NCBI GenBank assembly: GCA_938030645.1
Contig: CALHHQ010000299.1
Span: 1-6,959, forward strand
Direction: 5' to 3'
DNA: 6,959 nt
DNA from: an uncultured Rhizobiaceae group bacterium
GTDB lineage: Bacteria > Pseudomonadota > Alphaproteobacteria > Rhizobiales > Rhizobiaceae
Part shown: positions 1 to 6,344 of the stretch, in pieces
How positions within the stretch are numbered: the first letter of the stretch is position 1
Layout: every line of letters begins with the position of its first letter
Translations under genes and position numbers: made by a program
The notes under the pieces: model-generated
What the model was told of the DNA's origin: nothing
The model's database searches: none
The model's input: the letters and a program-made list of their open reading frames with translations, nothing else

Positions 1-596
1 GTCACACGCATTATGCCACCTTCAATCAGGTTCAGCTTAGCTGATCCTTGAACGTGGATAAAAAACGCATCGACCTTGCCCTTGAGATAAACAAGTTCAA
101 GCCCACGATCTGACAATGCTCCAGTGCTGATGGCTTCTCGGTCGAAATACTCTTGAATACCATCGTCCGTTTTCAAACCATATCTATAACTTTTATCCAA
201 TCCAGTTGGTCGATTTGCATCGGTCACATCAACCAGATCGTCAGGTCGCAAGTAAAGTGGTTCACTGAATTTGGCGCTGCGTTTTTTTGATGCTTCAACG
301 ACGGGTTCAAAGAACCCTGTCAAAAAACCATCGGCGCCGTCAAACTTGTGAGGAATAAATGCAGCTTCAAAAAAGACTTGTGCGCTGTGCGACGTCATAG
401 GAGATTTTGAGAGTTCGACAGCGGATCTAGCTGCGCTAGCCAAACCTTCTCCACTCACTCCAAGTCCGCGGCCACTGTAAGGTTTTTCAATCATCCTACG
501 GGCAGAAACCAAAAATGCGTCAAATGCGCCTAAATGATCATCGTTCTGCCAATCCGGAATTTCTGAAAACCCAATTGGATAAAGTTTCGCAGACAT
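1..596 (-). CDS. mltA: MltA family membrane-bound lytic murein transglycosylase A (partial, C-terminus beyond left edge)
   Basis: MltA cleaves the MurNAc-GlcNAc bond of peptidoglycan, forming 1,6-anhydro-muropeptides, in the periplasm. The first 198 codons are in the window; my own translation begins MSAKLYPIGFSEIPDWQNDD. Family landmarks are GFFEP at residues 94-98, the stretch YFDREAISTGALSDRGLELVY at about 150-170 and FFIHVQGSA at 178-186, which match the substrate-groove segments of E. coli MltA. The catalytic Asp and the 3D domain would lie beyond the left edge. The ATG at 594-596 is the likely start because an in-frame TGA sits at 606-608, four codons upstream. From this start there is no signal peptide or lipobox, unlike the E. 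coli lipoprotein. No clear Shine-Dalgarno is visible. It starts 16 nt after the Tim44-like stop codon, so it is probably co-transcribed with it. The family call is secure; the export route is not visible. Confidence 0.92.
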   Translation of the reverse strand, partial: MSAKLYPIGFSEIPDWQNDDHLGAFDAFLVSARRMIEKPYSGRGLGVSGEGLASAARSAVELSKSPMTSHSAQVFFEAAFIPHKFDGADGFLTGFFEPVVEASKKRSAKFSEPLYLRPDDLVDVTDANRPTGLDKSYRYGLKTDDGIQEYFDREAISTGALSDRGLELVYLKGKVDAFFIHVQGSAKLNLIEGGIMRV

Positions 597-612
597 TTGA
601 TAGGTTCAAATA

Positions 613-1320
613 CTAAGCGTCAGTCGCGACCAACTTCCAGTTAGGATCGCGCGACTTAACAGGACGCGCAAATGTCCAAACGTCCACTATTTCGGCTACT
701 TCCTGAAGGTCTCCATCGACAACTTCATCATCACTATTGAGTGTTGCAGAAATCATTTGACTGACAAATTGAATGGTGAGCTGTGCTTCTTCCTTGACCA
801 GCTCAGCCGATATAAATTTGGTTTTTTCAATACCAACAAAACTTGCCTGAACACGCTCGCCATTCTGCGCACGTTCATCGATCACTGACTCAAAATTCTC
901 AAACACTTCGCGCGACAACAATCCTTTAAGAGCCTTTTTATCTCCATCCGCGAATCCAGTCACAATCATCTCATAGGCCATCTTAGCACCATCGAGGAAT
1001 TGATCTGCATCAAAAGAGGGGTCGCGTGAAACGATTGCTGTCAGGCCCTGTTTGAGATCTTTGTCTTTACCAGCAATTTCGGCAATACGCGCTTCAGCTG
1101 CAGAAACTTGATCTTCCGAAGAACGACCACGGGCATTGGGCAGAGTGACAACATTGTCGTTTGAGCCCGGTTCAGCTGCATTCTCTTTGTTCTTGATGTC
1201 TGTGTAGGGGTCATAAGGTGGGCGTTCATTGCCATTGCGCGTGCCCAAAACACTACGCAATTTCCAAAACACAAAGACTGCAGCAGCCAAAGGCAAAAGT
1301 GTAAAAAGGTCGAGTTCCAT
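613..1320 (-). CDS. Tim44/TimA-family putative adaptor membrane protein
   Basis: A 235-aa protein with an N-terminal membrane anchor (about residues 4-20, LDLFTLLPLAAAVFVFW), a basic patch, a low-complexity linker of about 60 residues, and a C-terminal Tim44-like domain from about residue 88 to 235. The domain shows the expected pattern: an amphipathic helix around DQFLDGAKMAYEMIVTGFADGD (106-127), the strand QLTIQFVSQMISAT (180-193) and the terminal EIVDVWTFARPVKSRDPNWKLV (210-231). Tim44 is the mitochondrial presequence-translocase adaptor; alphaproteobacterial relatives are annotated TimA and their role in the inner membrane is poorly defined, so no specific function is claimed. The ATG at 1318-1320 lies next to the anchor. 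It precedes mltA by 16 nt and is divergent from fxsA. A sigma70-like promoter is visible upstream at 1384-1412. Confidence 0.88.
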   Translation of the reverse strand: MELDLFTLLPLAAAVFVFWKLRSVLGTRNGNERPPYDPYTDIKNKENAAEPGSNDNVVTLPNARGRSSEDQVSAAEARIAEIAGKDKDLKQGLTAIVSRDPSFDADQFLDGAKMAYEMIVTGFADGDKKALKGLLSREVFENFESVIDERAQNGERVQASFVGIEKTKFISAELVKEEAQLTIQFVSQMISATLNSDDEVVDGDLQEVAEIVDVWTFARPVKSRDPNWKLVATDA

Positions 1321-1354
1321 GATCGGTTCACTGTTCTGGTGTTAGAGCGCTTCA

Positions 1355-1372
1355 TTCGCCTGTATCGGCGAA
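1355..1372. repeat. 6-bp inverted repeat in the Tim44-like gene leader
   Basis: TTCGCC (1355-1360) and GGCGAA (1367-1372) are perfect complements around the loop TGTATC. The repeat lies between the predicted promoter and the ATG of the Tim44-like gene, so it would be a small hairpin in the mRNA leader, or an operator. No T-tract follows on the minus strand, so it is not a typical terminator. Function unknown. Confidence 0.35.
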
Positions 1373-1383
1373 CCATTACTTTG

Positions 1384-1412
1384 TATATAGGACGAAGATC
1401 ACTGACGTTCAA
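1384..1412 (-). promoter_or_regulatory. Predicted sigma70-type promoter for the Tim44-like gene and mltA
   Basis: On the minus strand, TTGAAC (1412-1407) and TATATA (1389-1384) are separated by exactly 17 nt. Each hexamer matches four of six consensus bases. Predicted transcription start is near 1377, giving a leader of about 57 nt before the ATG at 1320. Prediction only. Confidence 0.4.
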
Positions 1413-1420
1413 ATAGACCA

Positions 1421-1449
1421 TTCAAACGACATAGTGATGCACCTATATA
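1421..1449 (+). promoter_or_regulatory. Possible promoter for fxsA
   Basis: TTCAAA (1421-1426), a 17-nt spacer and TATATA (1444-1449) on the plus strand would start transcription near 1456, about 33 nt before the fxsA ATG. The -35 hexamer is weak. It lies back to back with the divergent minus-strand promoter, and a second TTCAAA lies at 1408-1413. Confidence 0.3.
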
Positions 1450-1488
1450 CGAGTAAATCGTCCTTTCACAGACACTCGGAAATCATCA

Positions 1489-2004
1489 ATGCCCTTTGCA
1501 TTCATTCCATTCCTACTCCTTATTGTTCCCATTGTGGAGATTGCCACATTTATTTTGATTGGTGACAAGATTGGACTTTGGCCGACTCTGGGCATGATCT
1601 TTGTAACAGCGCTTGTTGGAACCTTTTTGCTTCGCATCCAAGGATTTCAACTTTTGAACCGTATTAAGGCAGAAACGAATTCTGGGAAAATTCCCGGACG
1701 GGCATTGGGCGATGGAGCCATGATATTGGTGGCTGGCATATTGTTGCTCACCCCTGGATTTGTGACTGATACCATTGGTTTTTCTCTGTTTATACCGTTT
1801 GTTCGGTCTGCAATTTGGTCTTTCATTGCTTCACGCATAACACTCGTGATGCCGGGTGGAACCACTTTTAAAAACAACGAATACCAATCTACTGCAGATC
1901 GTATGCATGGAGACGGGCCCATCATTGATTTGGATGAAGACGAGTATCGTACTGGCGAACGCGATCCTGATTCGCCTTGGAACCGAAATTCACCCCCGCA
2001 GTAG
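1489..2004 (+). CDS. fxsA: FxsA family membrane protein
   Basis: A 171-aa integral inner-membrane protein. Hydrophobic segments lie at about residues 3-24, 28-50 and 76-105. The family signature [22 protein letters not shown] occupies 85-106, followed by a hydrophilic acidic tail containing [12 protein letters not shown] (143-154). E. coli FxsA is 158 aa; it was named for suppressing F-plasmid exclusion of phage T7 when overproduced, and its normal cellular role is not established. The start at 1489 opens directly onto the first hydrophobic helix and has CGGAA about 9 nt upstream as a modest ribosome-binding site. secB follows 124 nt downstream on the same strand. The family call is secure; a role is not assignable from sequence. 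Confidence 0.93.
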   Translation: MPFAFIPFLLLIVPIVEIATFILIGDKIGLWPTLGMIFVTALVGTFLLRIQGFQLLNRIKAETNSGKIPGRALGDGAMILVAGILLLTPGFVTDTIGFSLFIPFVRSAIWSFIASRITLVMPGGTTFKNNEYQSTADRMHGDGPIIDLDEDEYRTGERDPDSPWNRNSPPQ

Positions 2005-2038
2005 AAACAGGGCGATTTTTCAACTTCCTTGCCAGCCG

Positions 2039-2053
2039 TACCACGCCGTGGTA
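2039..2053. terminator. Short dyad between fxsA and secB, weak terminator or operator
   Basis: TACCACGCCGTGGTA is a perfect dyad (6-bp stem, GCC loop; 7 complementary pairs around a central C). It lies 35 nt after the fxsA stop. The T5 run at 2067-2071 is 13 nt beyond the stem, too far for a standard intrinsic terminator, so an attenuating hairpin or a protein-binding operator for secB are equally possible. Confidence 0.3.
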
Positions 2054-2069
2054 ACGCCTGTGCGGATTT

Positions 2070-2098
2070 TTGCAATGATAGCGCACGATGTGTCTATC
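2070..2098 (+). promoter_or_regulatory. Possible secB promoter
   Basis: TTGCAA (2070-2075), a 17-nt spacer and TCTATC (2093-2098). The -35 matches four of six consensus bases and the -10 three of six. It would start transcription near 2105, 24 nt upstream of the secB ATG. Weak match; fxsA read-through could also supply secB. Confidence 0.28.
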
Positions 2099-2128
2099 TC
2101 ACTCAAACAGTATTATCACGGGAACATT

Positions 2129-2638
2129 ATGGCCAAAAAAGAAACCAAAAAGGCAGCTGCCAAGAAAGACAAAACTGAGGAAGCACAAGGCGGCGACCCT
2201 TCCTTGAACGTGCTTGCGCAGTACATCAAAGACTTGTCTTTTGAAAACCCCCACGCTCCGCATTCTTTACGCCCACGTGAAAACCAACCTGAAATCAACA
2301 TCAACATCAATGTGAACGCCAACCCGCTTTCAGAGACTGATTTTGAGGTTGAATTGAAGCTGGAAGCTTCTGCAGGTGAAGGCGCTGATACAATGTTCAA
2401 CGTTGAGCTGACTTATGGTGGTGTGTTCCGCTTGACCAACATGCCAGAAGAGTCTGTGGCACCGGCAATATTGATTGAGTGTCCTCGTTTGCTGTTCCCA
2501 TTTGCGCGTCAGGTCATTGCTGATGCAACTCGCAATGGCGGTTTCCCACCATTGATGATTGACCCCGTTGATTTTGCAGCTCTATTCCAACAGCGGATGG
2601 CAGAAGAGCAAGTTAAATCACAAATGGAAGCTAACTGA
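2129..2638 (+). CDS. secB: Protein-export chaperone SecB
   Basis: SecB is a cytoplasmic homotetrameric chaperone that keeps preproteins unfolded and hands them to SecA at the Sec translocon. The 169-aa product has a Lys/Ala-rich N-terminal tail (residues 1-16) typical of alphaproteobacterial SecB, then the conserved core: [19 protein letters not shown] (26-44), the alternating strand [12 protein letters not shown] (56-67), YGGVFRL (96-102), [26 protein letters not shown] (118-143) and the C-terminal [15 protein letters not shown] (144-158). The same frame is open back to 1856, but those 91 codons overlap fxsA and lack SecB character. The ATG at 2129 has GGGA five nt upstream and gives the normal length. 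It converges on dnaQ with two bases between stop codons; a hairpin over both stops probably ends transcription. Confidence 0.97.
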   Translation: MAKKETKKAAAKKDKTEEAQGGDPSLNVLAQYIKDLSFENPHAPHSLRPRENQPEINININVNANPLSETDFEVELKLEASAGEGADTMFNVELTYGGVFRLTNMPEESVAPAILIECPRLLFPFARQVIADATRNGGFPPLMIDPVDFAALFQQRMAEEQVKSQMEAN

Positions 2639-2658
2639 GTTTAGGCTTTCCATTTTTT
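2622..2658. terminator. Hairpin with T-tract spanning the secB and dnaQ stop codons
   Basis: AAATGGAAGC (2622-2631) pairs with GCTTTCCATTT (2645-2655) with one bulged T. Inside it TAA (2632-2634) pairs with TTA (2641-2643), leaving the loop CTGAGT. On the plus strand a run of six T (2653-2658) closes and follows the stem, as expected for an intrinsic terminator of secB. On the minus strand ATTTGTGATTT follows, so it may also act for the dnaQ operon. Both stop codons (2636-2638 and 2641-2643) lie inside it. Confidence 0.55.
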
Positions 2659-3348
2659 CCATATCGCTTGATCACCAAGTGTTTCGACAAAGGCGGTGTG
2701 AGCCGCCTTTGTTGTTTCTGTCTCCCGCTCACTGAGCGGTCGAGGACGAACACGATTTTCTGATGCTGTAACCGCAATCTCCTCATCGGAGACAGTTTTT
2801 GCCTCTGGTTCATGATCAAGAGAAAAGCCTGCTTGACGACCTCCTGTGAGTTCAATGTAAACATCGGCGAGAAGCTCAGAGTCCAGCAAAGCACCGTGCA
2901 AGGTTCGGTGTGCGTTTGAAATACCAAATCTGTCACAAAGAGCATCCAGTGAATTTCGAGCACCTGGATATTTTCGACGCGCGATCACCAGTGTGTCGAT
3001 CACTCTGTCATTATCAATGATGGGTTGATTCACGCGTTTCAGTTCAGCGTTGATGAAGCCCATGTCGAACTTAGCGTTGTGGGCGATCAATTGACCTTCG
3101 CCGAAAAACTCTAGGAATTCATCCACCACTTCGGAAAATGCAGGCTTACCGGCCAAATCTTCAATTGAAATTCCATGTACATTTTGAGCGTCGGGATGAA
3201 TGGCACGATCGCCTGGATGCAAATATTGATGATATGTCTTTCCTGTTGGAAACCGATTGACCATTTCAATCGCGCCGATTTCAATGATCCGATCTCCTTG
3301 GTCTGGAGATAAACCAGTGGTCTCAGTATCAAATATAATTTCACGCAT
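2641..3348 (-). CDS. dnaQ: DNA polymerase III epsilon subunit, 3'-5' proofreading exonuclease
   Basis: The proofreading subunit of the Pol III core, removing mismatched 3' nucleotides. The 235-aa product (E. coli DnaQ is 243) carries the DEDDh exonuclease: ExoI FDTETTG with Asp7 and Glu9, ExoII HNAKFDMGF with Asp95, and ExoIII HGALLDSELLADVY with His151 and Asp156. All five metal-ligand or catalytic residues are present. The C-terminal 55 or so residues form the expected linker and polymerase-binding tail. The ATG at 3346-3348 (MREIIFDTETTGL) is preferred over an in-frame start 45 nt upstream because DnaQ proteins begin directly at this strand. The start lies inside the end of coaE: ATGCGTGA holds both the dnaQ ATG and the coaE TGA, implying translational coupling. 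Two hairpins lie in and around its 3' end. Confidence 0.97.
   Translation of the reverse strand: MREIIFDTETTGLSPDQGDRIIEIGAIEMVNRFPTGKTYHQYLHPGDRAIHPDAQNVHGISIEDLAGKPAFSEVVDEFLEFFGEGQLIAHNAKFDMGFINAELKRVNQPIIDNDRVIDTLVIARRKYPGARNSLDALCDRFGISNAHRTLHGALLDSELLADVYIELTGGRQAGFSLDHEPEAKTVSDEEIAVTASENRVRPRPLSERETETTKAAHTAFVETLGDQAIWKKWKA
2687..2712 (+). terminator. Second hairpin, perfect 10-bp stem, inside the 3' end of dnaQ
   Basis: ACAAAGGCGG (2687-2696) and CCGCCTTTGT (2703-2712) are perfectly complementary around TGTGAG. On the plus strand it lies about 50 nt after the secB stop and is followed by TGTTTCTGTC, a modest T-rich tail. It could act as a back-up terminator for secB, or protect the secB mRNA 3' end. 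On the minus strand it is translated as part of DnaQ (around residues 213-221), where ribosomes would prevent it folding. Confidence 0.45.
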
Positions 3349-3958
3349 TTTGGTTCTTTTCTCTAAACCAGTTTCCGTTGATGACGCTGTCAATAATTTC
3401 TAGCACATTGGCATTCGCGGCTTCCAATCCCTTGGACGTGTCTATGACAAAATCTGCGTTTGAACGTTTCTCTTCATCCGTCATTTGGCGCTTTAAGATC
3501 GCTTCAAATTTTTCTTTCGTCATGCCAGCACGAGCTAATACTCTTTGTCTTTGTAATTCTAGCGGAGCCGTTACGACGACTATGCCGTCAACACGCTCGT
3601 TGCCACCAGTTTCGAACAAGAGTGGAACATCCAATATAGCGAGTTTCTGATCATCCGCTATTTGAGTTTCTCGAAACTTCAATTCCTCTCGACGAACCAA
3701 AGGATGAACAATCGACTCGAGTTTTTTCATTTCGACATCATTACCCACGACCCACTTAGCGAGCTCCACTCGATCGACGCCGGAGTCATTTGTCGTTCCG
3801 GGAAACGCTTTTTCAATCAGAGGAGCAGCTTCCGTCTCATAGAGACGATGAACTGTCGCGTCGGAGTCGTGCACTGGAACACCTGCATCACGAAAAAATT
3901 GAGCTGTCGTCGATTTGCCCATACCTATTGATCCGGTGAGACCTAAAAATATTGTCAC
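3341..3958 (-). CDS. coaE: Dephospho-CoA kinase
   Basis: Catalyses the last step of coenzyme A synthesis, ATP-dependent phosphorylation of the 3'-hydroxyl of dephospho-CoA. From the GTG at 3956-3958 the product is 205 aa, normal for the family (E. coli 206). Visible motifs are the P-loop GSIGMGKS (residues 9-16), HDSD with the substrate-site acidic residues Asp31 and Asp33, HPLVR (85-89), DVPLLFE (110-116), and lid residues Arg157-Gln158. The GTG is chosen because the P-loop strand follows at once and the codon overlaps the aroE TGA in the sequence GTGA, a 4-nt overlap typical of coupled translation. An in-frame start 72 nt further upstream lies within aroE and adds non-family sequence. The 3' end overlaps the dnaQ start by 8 nt. 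Confidence 0.96.
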   Translation of the reverse strand: MTIFLGLTGSIGMGKSTTAQFFRDAGVPVHDSDATVHRLYETEAAPLIEKAFPGTTNDSGVDRVELAKWVVGNDVEMKKLESIVHPLVRREELKFRETQIADDQKLAILDVPLLFETGGNERVDGIVVVTAPLELQRQRVLARAGMTKEKFEAILKRQMTDEEKRSNADFVIDTSKGLEAANANVLEIIDSVINGNWFREKNQNA

Positions 3959-4806
3959 GACGTTTCGCCCAAATCTGCCAACAAAACAGCACGCAATTCT
4001 GGTGTCACTTCTGGCCTGACACCAAACCATTTTTCAAAACCTGGAACTGCCTGATGAAGAAGCATGCCCAATCCATCAACAGCATGCATTCCTCGCGTTT
4101 TCGCCTCATGAAGCAGAGGTGTGATGAGTGGCGTGTAAACAATATCATTTACAATGACATCACTTGCAAAACCATTCAGAGACAGCGGTGTTTCGTTTTC
4201 CTGTTCTGATCCCGCCATCCCTACAGACGTTGTATTTACAATGATGGACGCATTTCTTTCCGCATCCTTGATGTCTTGATAGGCGATTGCGCAACAAGGT
4301 TTTCCGAACATTTCTCTCAATTCGATTGCTCGCGGAAGCGTGCGATTTGCAATTGTGATTTTTTGAAACCCGCGCTGCATGAGAGCATCGATGATCGCTC
4401 GTGCTGCACCACCGGCCCCAAGAACCAAAGCGCCTCTTTTCAATCGACTTTCATCACACCAGTTTGCTGCAAATTCGTCTAGATTAGCTGTAAAACCATA
4501 CCCATCAGTATTGCCACCTATGATGGTGTCGTTTTCGACCCAAACTGTATTTACTGCGCCAAGTCGTTTGGCTGTTGCATCTGTTTTTTCAATATTAGCA
4601 CATGCAGCTTCTTTGTGGGGCAGTGTGACATTGCCACCTAAAAAACCCTCTTGTTGAAAGGATTGTATGAAAGTCTCGAAGTCAGCAACTTTGCTGGGAT
4701 GCCTCAAATAGTCTCCTTCAATACCGTGCATTTCCAGCCAATGTTTGTGTATCAACGGTGATCTCGAATGACCAATGGGCCAGCCCGTCACAAATGCTCT
4801 AGCCAT
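3955..4806 (-). CDS. aroE: Shikimate 5-dehydrogenase (NADP+)
   Basis: Reduces 3-dehydroshikimate to shikimate with NADPH in the pathway to chorismate and aromatic amino acids. The 283-aa product has the complete family set: shikimate-binding Ser14 and Ser16 in [12 protein letters not shown] (59-66) with catalytic Lys65, Asn86, GGNTDGYG (97-104) with catalytic Asp101, the NADP-binding loop GAGGAARA (130-137), the NADP-phosphate-binding NRT (154-156), and Gln252 in LLHQA. The length is slightly above the roughly 270 aa of E. coli AroE. The ATG overlaps the end of maf by 8 nt (ATGGCTAG holds the aroE ATG and the maf TAG) and the stop overlaps coaE by 4 nt. The full catalytic set indicates an active AroE rather than a YdiB or quinate dehydrogenase paralogue, though sequence alone does not exclude dual activity. 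Confidence 0.97.
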   Translation of the reverse strand: MARAFVTGWPIGHSRSPLIHKHWLEMHGIEGDYLRHPSKVADFETFIQSFQQEGFLGGNVTLPHKEAACANIEKTDATAKRLGAVNTVWVENDTIIGGNTDGYGFTANLDEFAANWCDESRLKRGALVLGAGGAARAIIDALMQRGFQKITIANRTLPRAIELREMFGKPCCAIAYQDIKDAERNASIIVNTTSVGMAGSEQENETPLSLNGFASDVIVNDIVYTPLITPLLHEAKTRGMHAVDGLGMLLHQAVPGFEKWFGVRPEVTPELRAVLLADLGETS

Positions 4807-5395
4807 CGATTACTCCTTGCGACCGCAGTTCTTGCAAAAGAGGCAACAAAGGAAGACCGATGATGGAAAATAGATCACCGCCAATTTCCTCGAACAAATG
4901 TGCACCTTTACCTTCGGTATGGTAGGCACCAACGCTGGATAAAATACCATCGCCAACATCTGCCAAATGACGCCCAACATATTCTGGAGTTAGAACACGC
5001 ATTTTCATGGGACAAGGCGTGACATGGCGCCAGACAGTTTGTCCGTCGTGAACCAAAACAACCGCAGAATATAGGAAATGTGTTTTTCCTGACAACAACA
5101 ACAAGCGGCGGCGTGCCGCTTCCATGTTTGCCGGTTTGTGCAAAACTTGATTTTCGAAAGCGAGTATTTGATCGCAACCAATGACCCAAGCGCCCATGTT
5201 TTTCTCGCTGACTTCAACGGCCTTTGCCTCAGCAAGAATTTCTGCTCGATCTTCTGGCAACACATCTGACTCATCCAACGGCGCTTCGATTGCGCGTTCA
5301 TCCAAAGTTGATGAAATTTGTCGAAACTTCAAACCAACATTTGTCAACAACTGGGCTCGATGGGCGCTTCCCGAAGCGAGTACAAGATCTTTCAT
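4799..5395 (-). CDS. maf: Maf-family nucleotide pyrophosphatase (Maf-like protein)
   Basis: Maf proteins hydrolyse non-canonical or modified nucleoside triphosphates to monophosphates. The 198-aa product shows [12 protein letters not shown] (residues 6-17) in place of the usual LASxSPRRxxLL, the DER signature (32-34), VIGCDQIL (71-78) with the probable catalytic Asp75, the KP pair (87-88), [14 protein letters not shown] (102-115), [15 protein letters not shown] (160-174) and IIGLPL (178-183). Gln after the catalytic Asp and the TEGKG segment resemble E. coli YceF (m7GTP pyrophosphatase) more than YhdE (dTTP/UTP), but the match is partial. AGGGA lies 10 nt upstream of the ATG at 5393-5395. It follows ppsR by 34 nt and overlaps aroE by 8 nt, so it belongs to the ppsR-dnaQ operon. 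The family is secure, the substrate inferred. Confidence 0.92.
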   Translation of the reverse strand: MKDLVLASGSAHRAQLLTNVGLKFRQISSTLDERAIEAPLDESDVLPEDRAEILAEAKAVEVSEKNMGAWVIGCDQILAFENQVLHKPANMEAARRRLLLLSGKTHFLYSAVVLVHDGQTVWRHVTPCPMKMRVLTPEYVGRHLADVGDGILSSVGAYHTEGKGAHLFEEIGGDLFSIIGLPLLPLLQELRSQGVIDG

Positions 5396-5429
5396 ATCAG
5401 CATTATCCCTGTTCTACCCAACGCATCCA

Positions 5430-6281
5430 TTAAGAGTGCTTTCTATGCAGAGCAAGAATTGCAGCCGATGTTTCTTCAATTGACCGTTTAGAGACATCAA
5501 TCATCGGCCAACCATTTTCTTTGCAGAGCCGACGTGTCCATGCAAGTTCCTCCAAGATTGCAGCCCTATCAACATAGCTGTCATCTGTGAGATCACGTTC
5601 AAATGCGAGCAATCGATTTTCGCGAACTTGAAGGATTCGTTCTGCAGAAGCCACCAGTGCAACAATCAATGGTCTCTTGGCCTTGTAAACTTCTTCTTGA
5701 AGACCAGCTCCTGGAACAAGAGGAATATTGATCACTTTGGTTCCGCGTTGTGCCAGATATATCGACGTGGGTGTTTTTGACGTTCTGCTGATGCCAATAA
5801 GAATGATATCAACCTCTTCCAAATCTTCCGGAAGGTTTCCATCATCATGGGCCATAGCAAATTTCACGGCATCGAGGCGGTCAAAATATTCATCATCTAG
5901 GGCATGTTGAGCGCCTCTGCGACCAGATTTTGCTTCTCCCAAGTGTGCGTCAAATATTTTGGTCACTGGTGTAAGCACATTAAGACAAGGTACTCCGAGT
6001 TTTGTGCAACGTTCTCGCAAAAGAGCTTCGAGTTCTTCATCAACCATGGTGTAAAGAACAATTCCCGGCGATGAATCTACAGATTCAAGTGCATTTTCCA
6101 ATTGTTTGCGTTTGCTGACCATCGGGGTGACATGTTCGACAGCTTGCCATTTTGGATATTGAGCGGCCGCGGCTCTGCCTGCATTGATAAGCGTTTCTCC
6201 CGTGGAATCAGAAATCATGTGCAAATGAAAAAAAGTCTTACGACTGACTTTTTGCCGCGCTCTATCTATCCAATTTCGCAA
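5430..6281 (-). CDS. ppsR: DUF299 kinase/pyrophosphorylase, PEP synthase / pyruvate phosphate dikinase regulatory protein
   Basis: Family members are bifunctional: ADP-dependent Ser/Thr kinase that inactivates, and phosphate-dependent pyrophosphorylase that reactivates, PEP synthase (PpsA) or pyruvate phosphate dikinase, so controlling the pyruvate/PEP balance. Numbered from the TTG at 6279-6281 (283 aa), FFHLHMISDSTGETL lies at 17-31 and the nucleotide-binding GISRTSKTP at 163-171, followed by TSIYLAQRGTKVINIPLVPG (172-191). The partner enzyme cannot be told from sequence. The frame is open to another TTG at 6344. I prefer 6281 because AAAGGGA lies 7 nt upstream and the length is nearer the roughly 275 aa of the family; the extra 21 residues look unlike the family and their DNA holds DnaA-box-like sites. 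No ATG occurs in frame before residue 22 of this numbering. It is the first gene of the leftward operon, divergent from hemE. Confidence 0.9.
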   Translation of the reverse strand: MRNWIDRARQKVSRKTFFHLHMISDSTGETLINAGRAAAAQYPKWQAVEHVTPMVSKRKQLENALESVDSSPGIVLYTMVDEELEALLRERCTKLGVPCLNVLTPVTKIFDAHLGEAKSGRRGAQHALDDEYFDRLDAVKFAMAHDDGNLPEDLEEVDIILIGISRTSKTPTSIYLAQRGTKVINIPLVPGAGLQEEVYKAKRPLIVALVASAERILQVRENRLLAFERDLTDDSYVDRAAILEELAWTRRLCKENGWPMIDVSKRSIEETSAAILALHRKHS

Positions 6282-6324
6282 GTTACTGTCCCTTTGTGGC
6301 TCGGCGGGTTTGAGACCTCGGCGA

Positions 6325-6344
6325 TTGTGCACAAATGTGGACAA
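6325..6344. promoter_or_regulatory. Pair of DnaA-box-like sites, one a perfect palindrome
   Basis: TTGTGCACA (6325-6333, plus) is one mismatch from TTATGCACA. Extended by one base, TTGTGCACAA is a 10-bp perfect palindrome, so it reads as a box on both strands. Two bases on, TTGTCCACA (6344-6336, minus) is one mismatch from TTATCCACA. They lie just upstream of the preferred ppsR start. Confidence 0.5.

Noticed and set aside
1041..1421. 126-codon minus-strand reading frame across the Tim44-like gene
   Set aside because: It is out of frame with a well-supported Tim44-domain gene on the same strand; its translation is low complexity with no recognisable domain.
1647..2075. 142-codon minus-strand reading frame opposite fxsA
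   Set aside because: It is antisense to a clear FxsA gene, and its translation shows no family features.
1856..2128. N-terminal extension of the secB reading frame by 91 codons
   Set aside because: The extension overlaps fxsA in another frame and shows no SecB-like sequence; ATG 2129 has a Shine-Dalgarno and gives a normal-length protein.
2284..2330. Short ATCAAC tandem repeat in secB
   Set aside because: It encodes the alternating Ile-Asn/Val-Asn beta strand of SecB, a family feature, so it needs no repeat-based explanation.
3349..3393. Longer dnaQ start (15 extra residues)
   Set aside because: It lies inside coaE, adds residues unlike DnaQ N-termini, and the start at 3348 forms a typical coupled overlap.
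3959..4030. Longer coaE start (24 extra residues)
   Set aside because: It lies inside aroE and precedes the P-loop strand with non-family sequence; the GTGA junction explains the start better.
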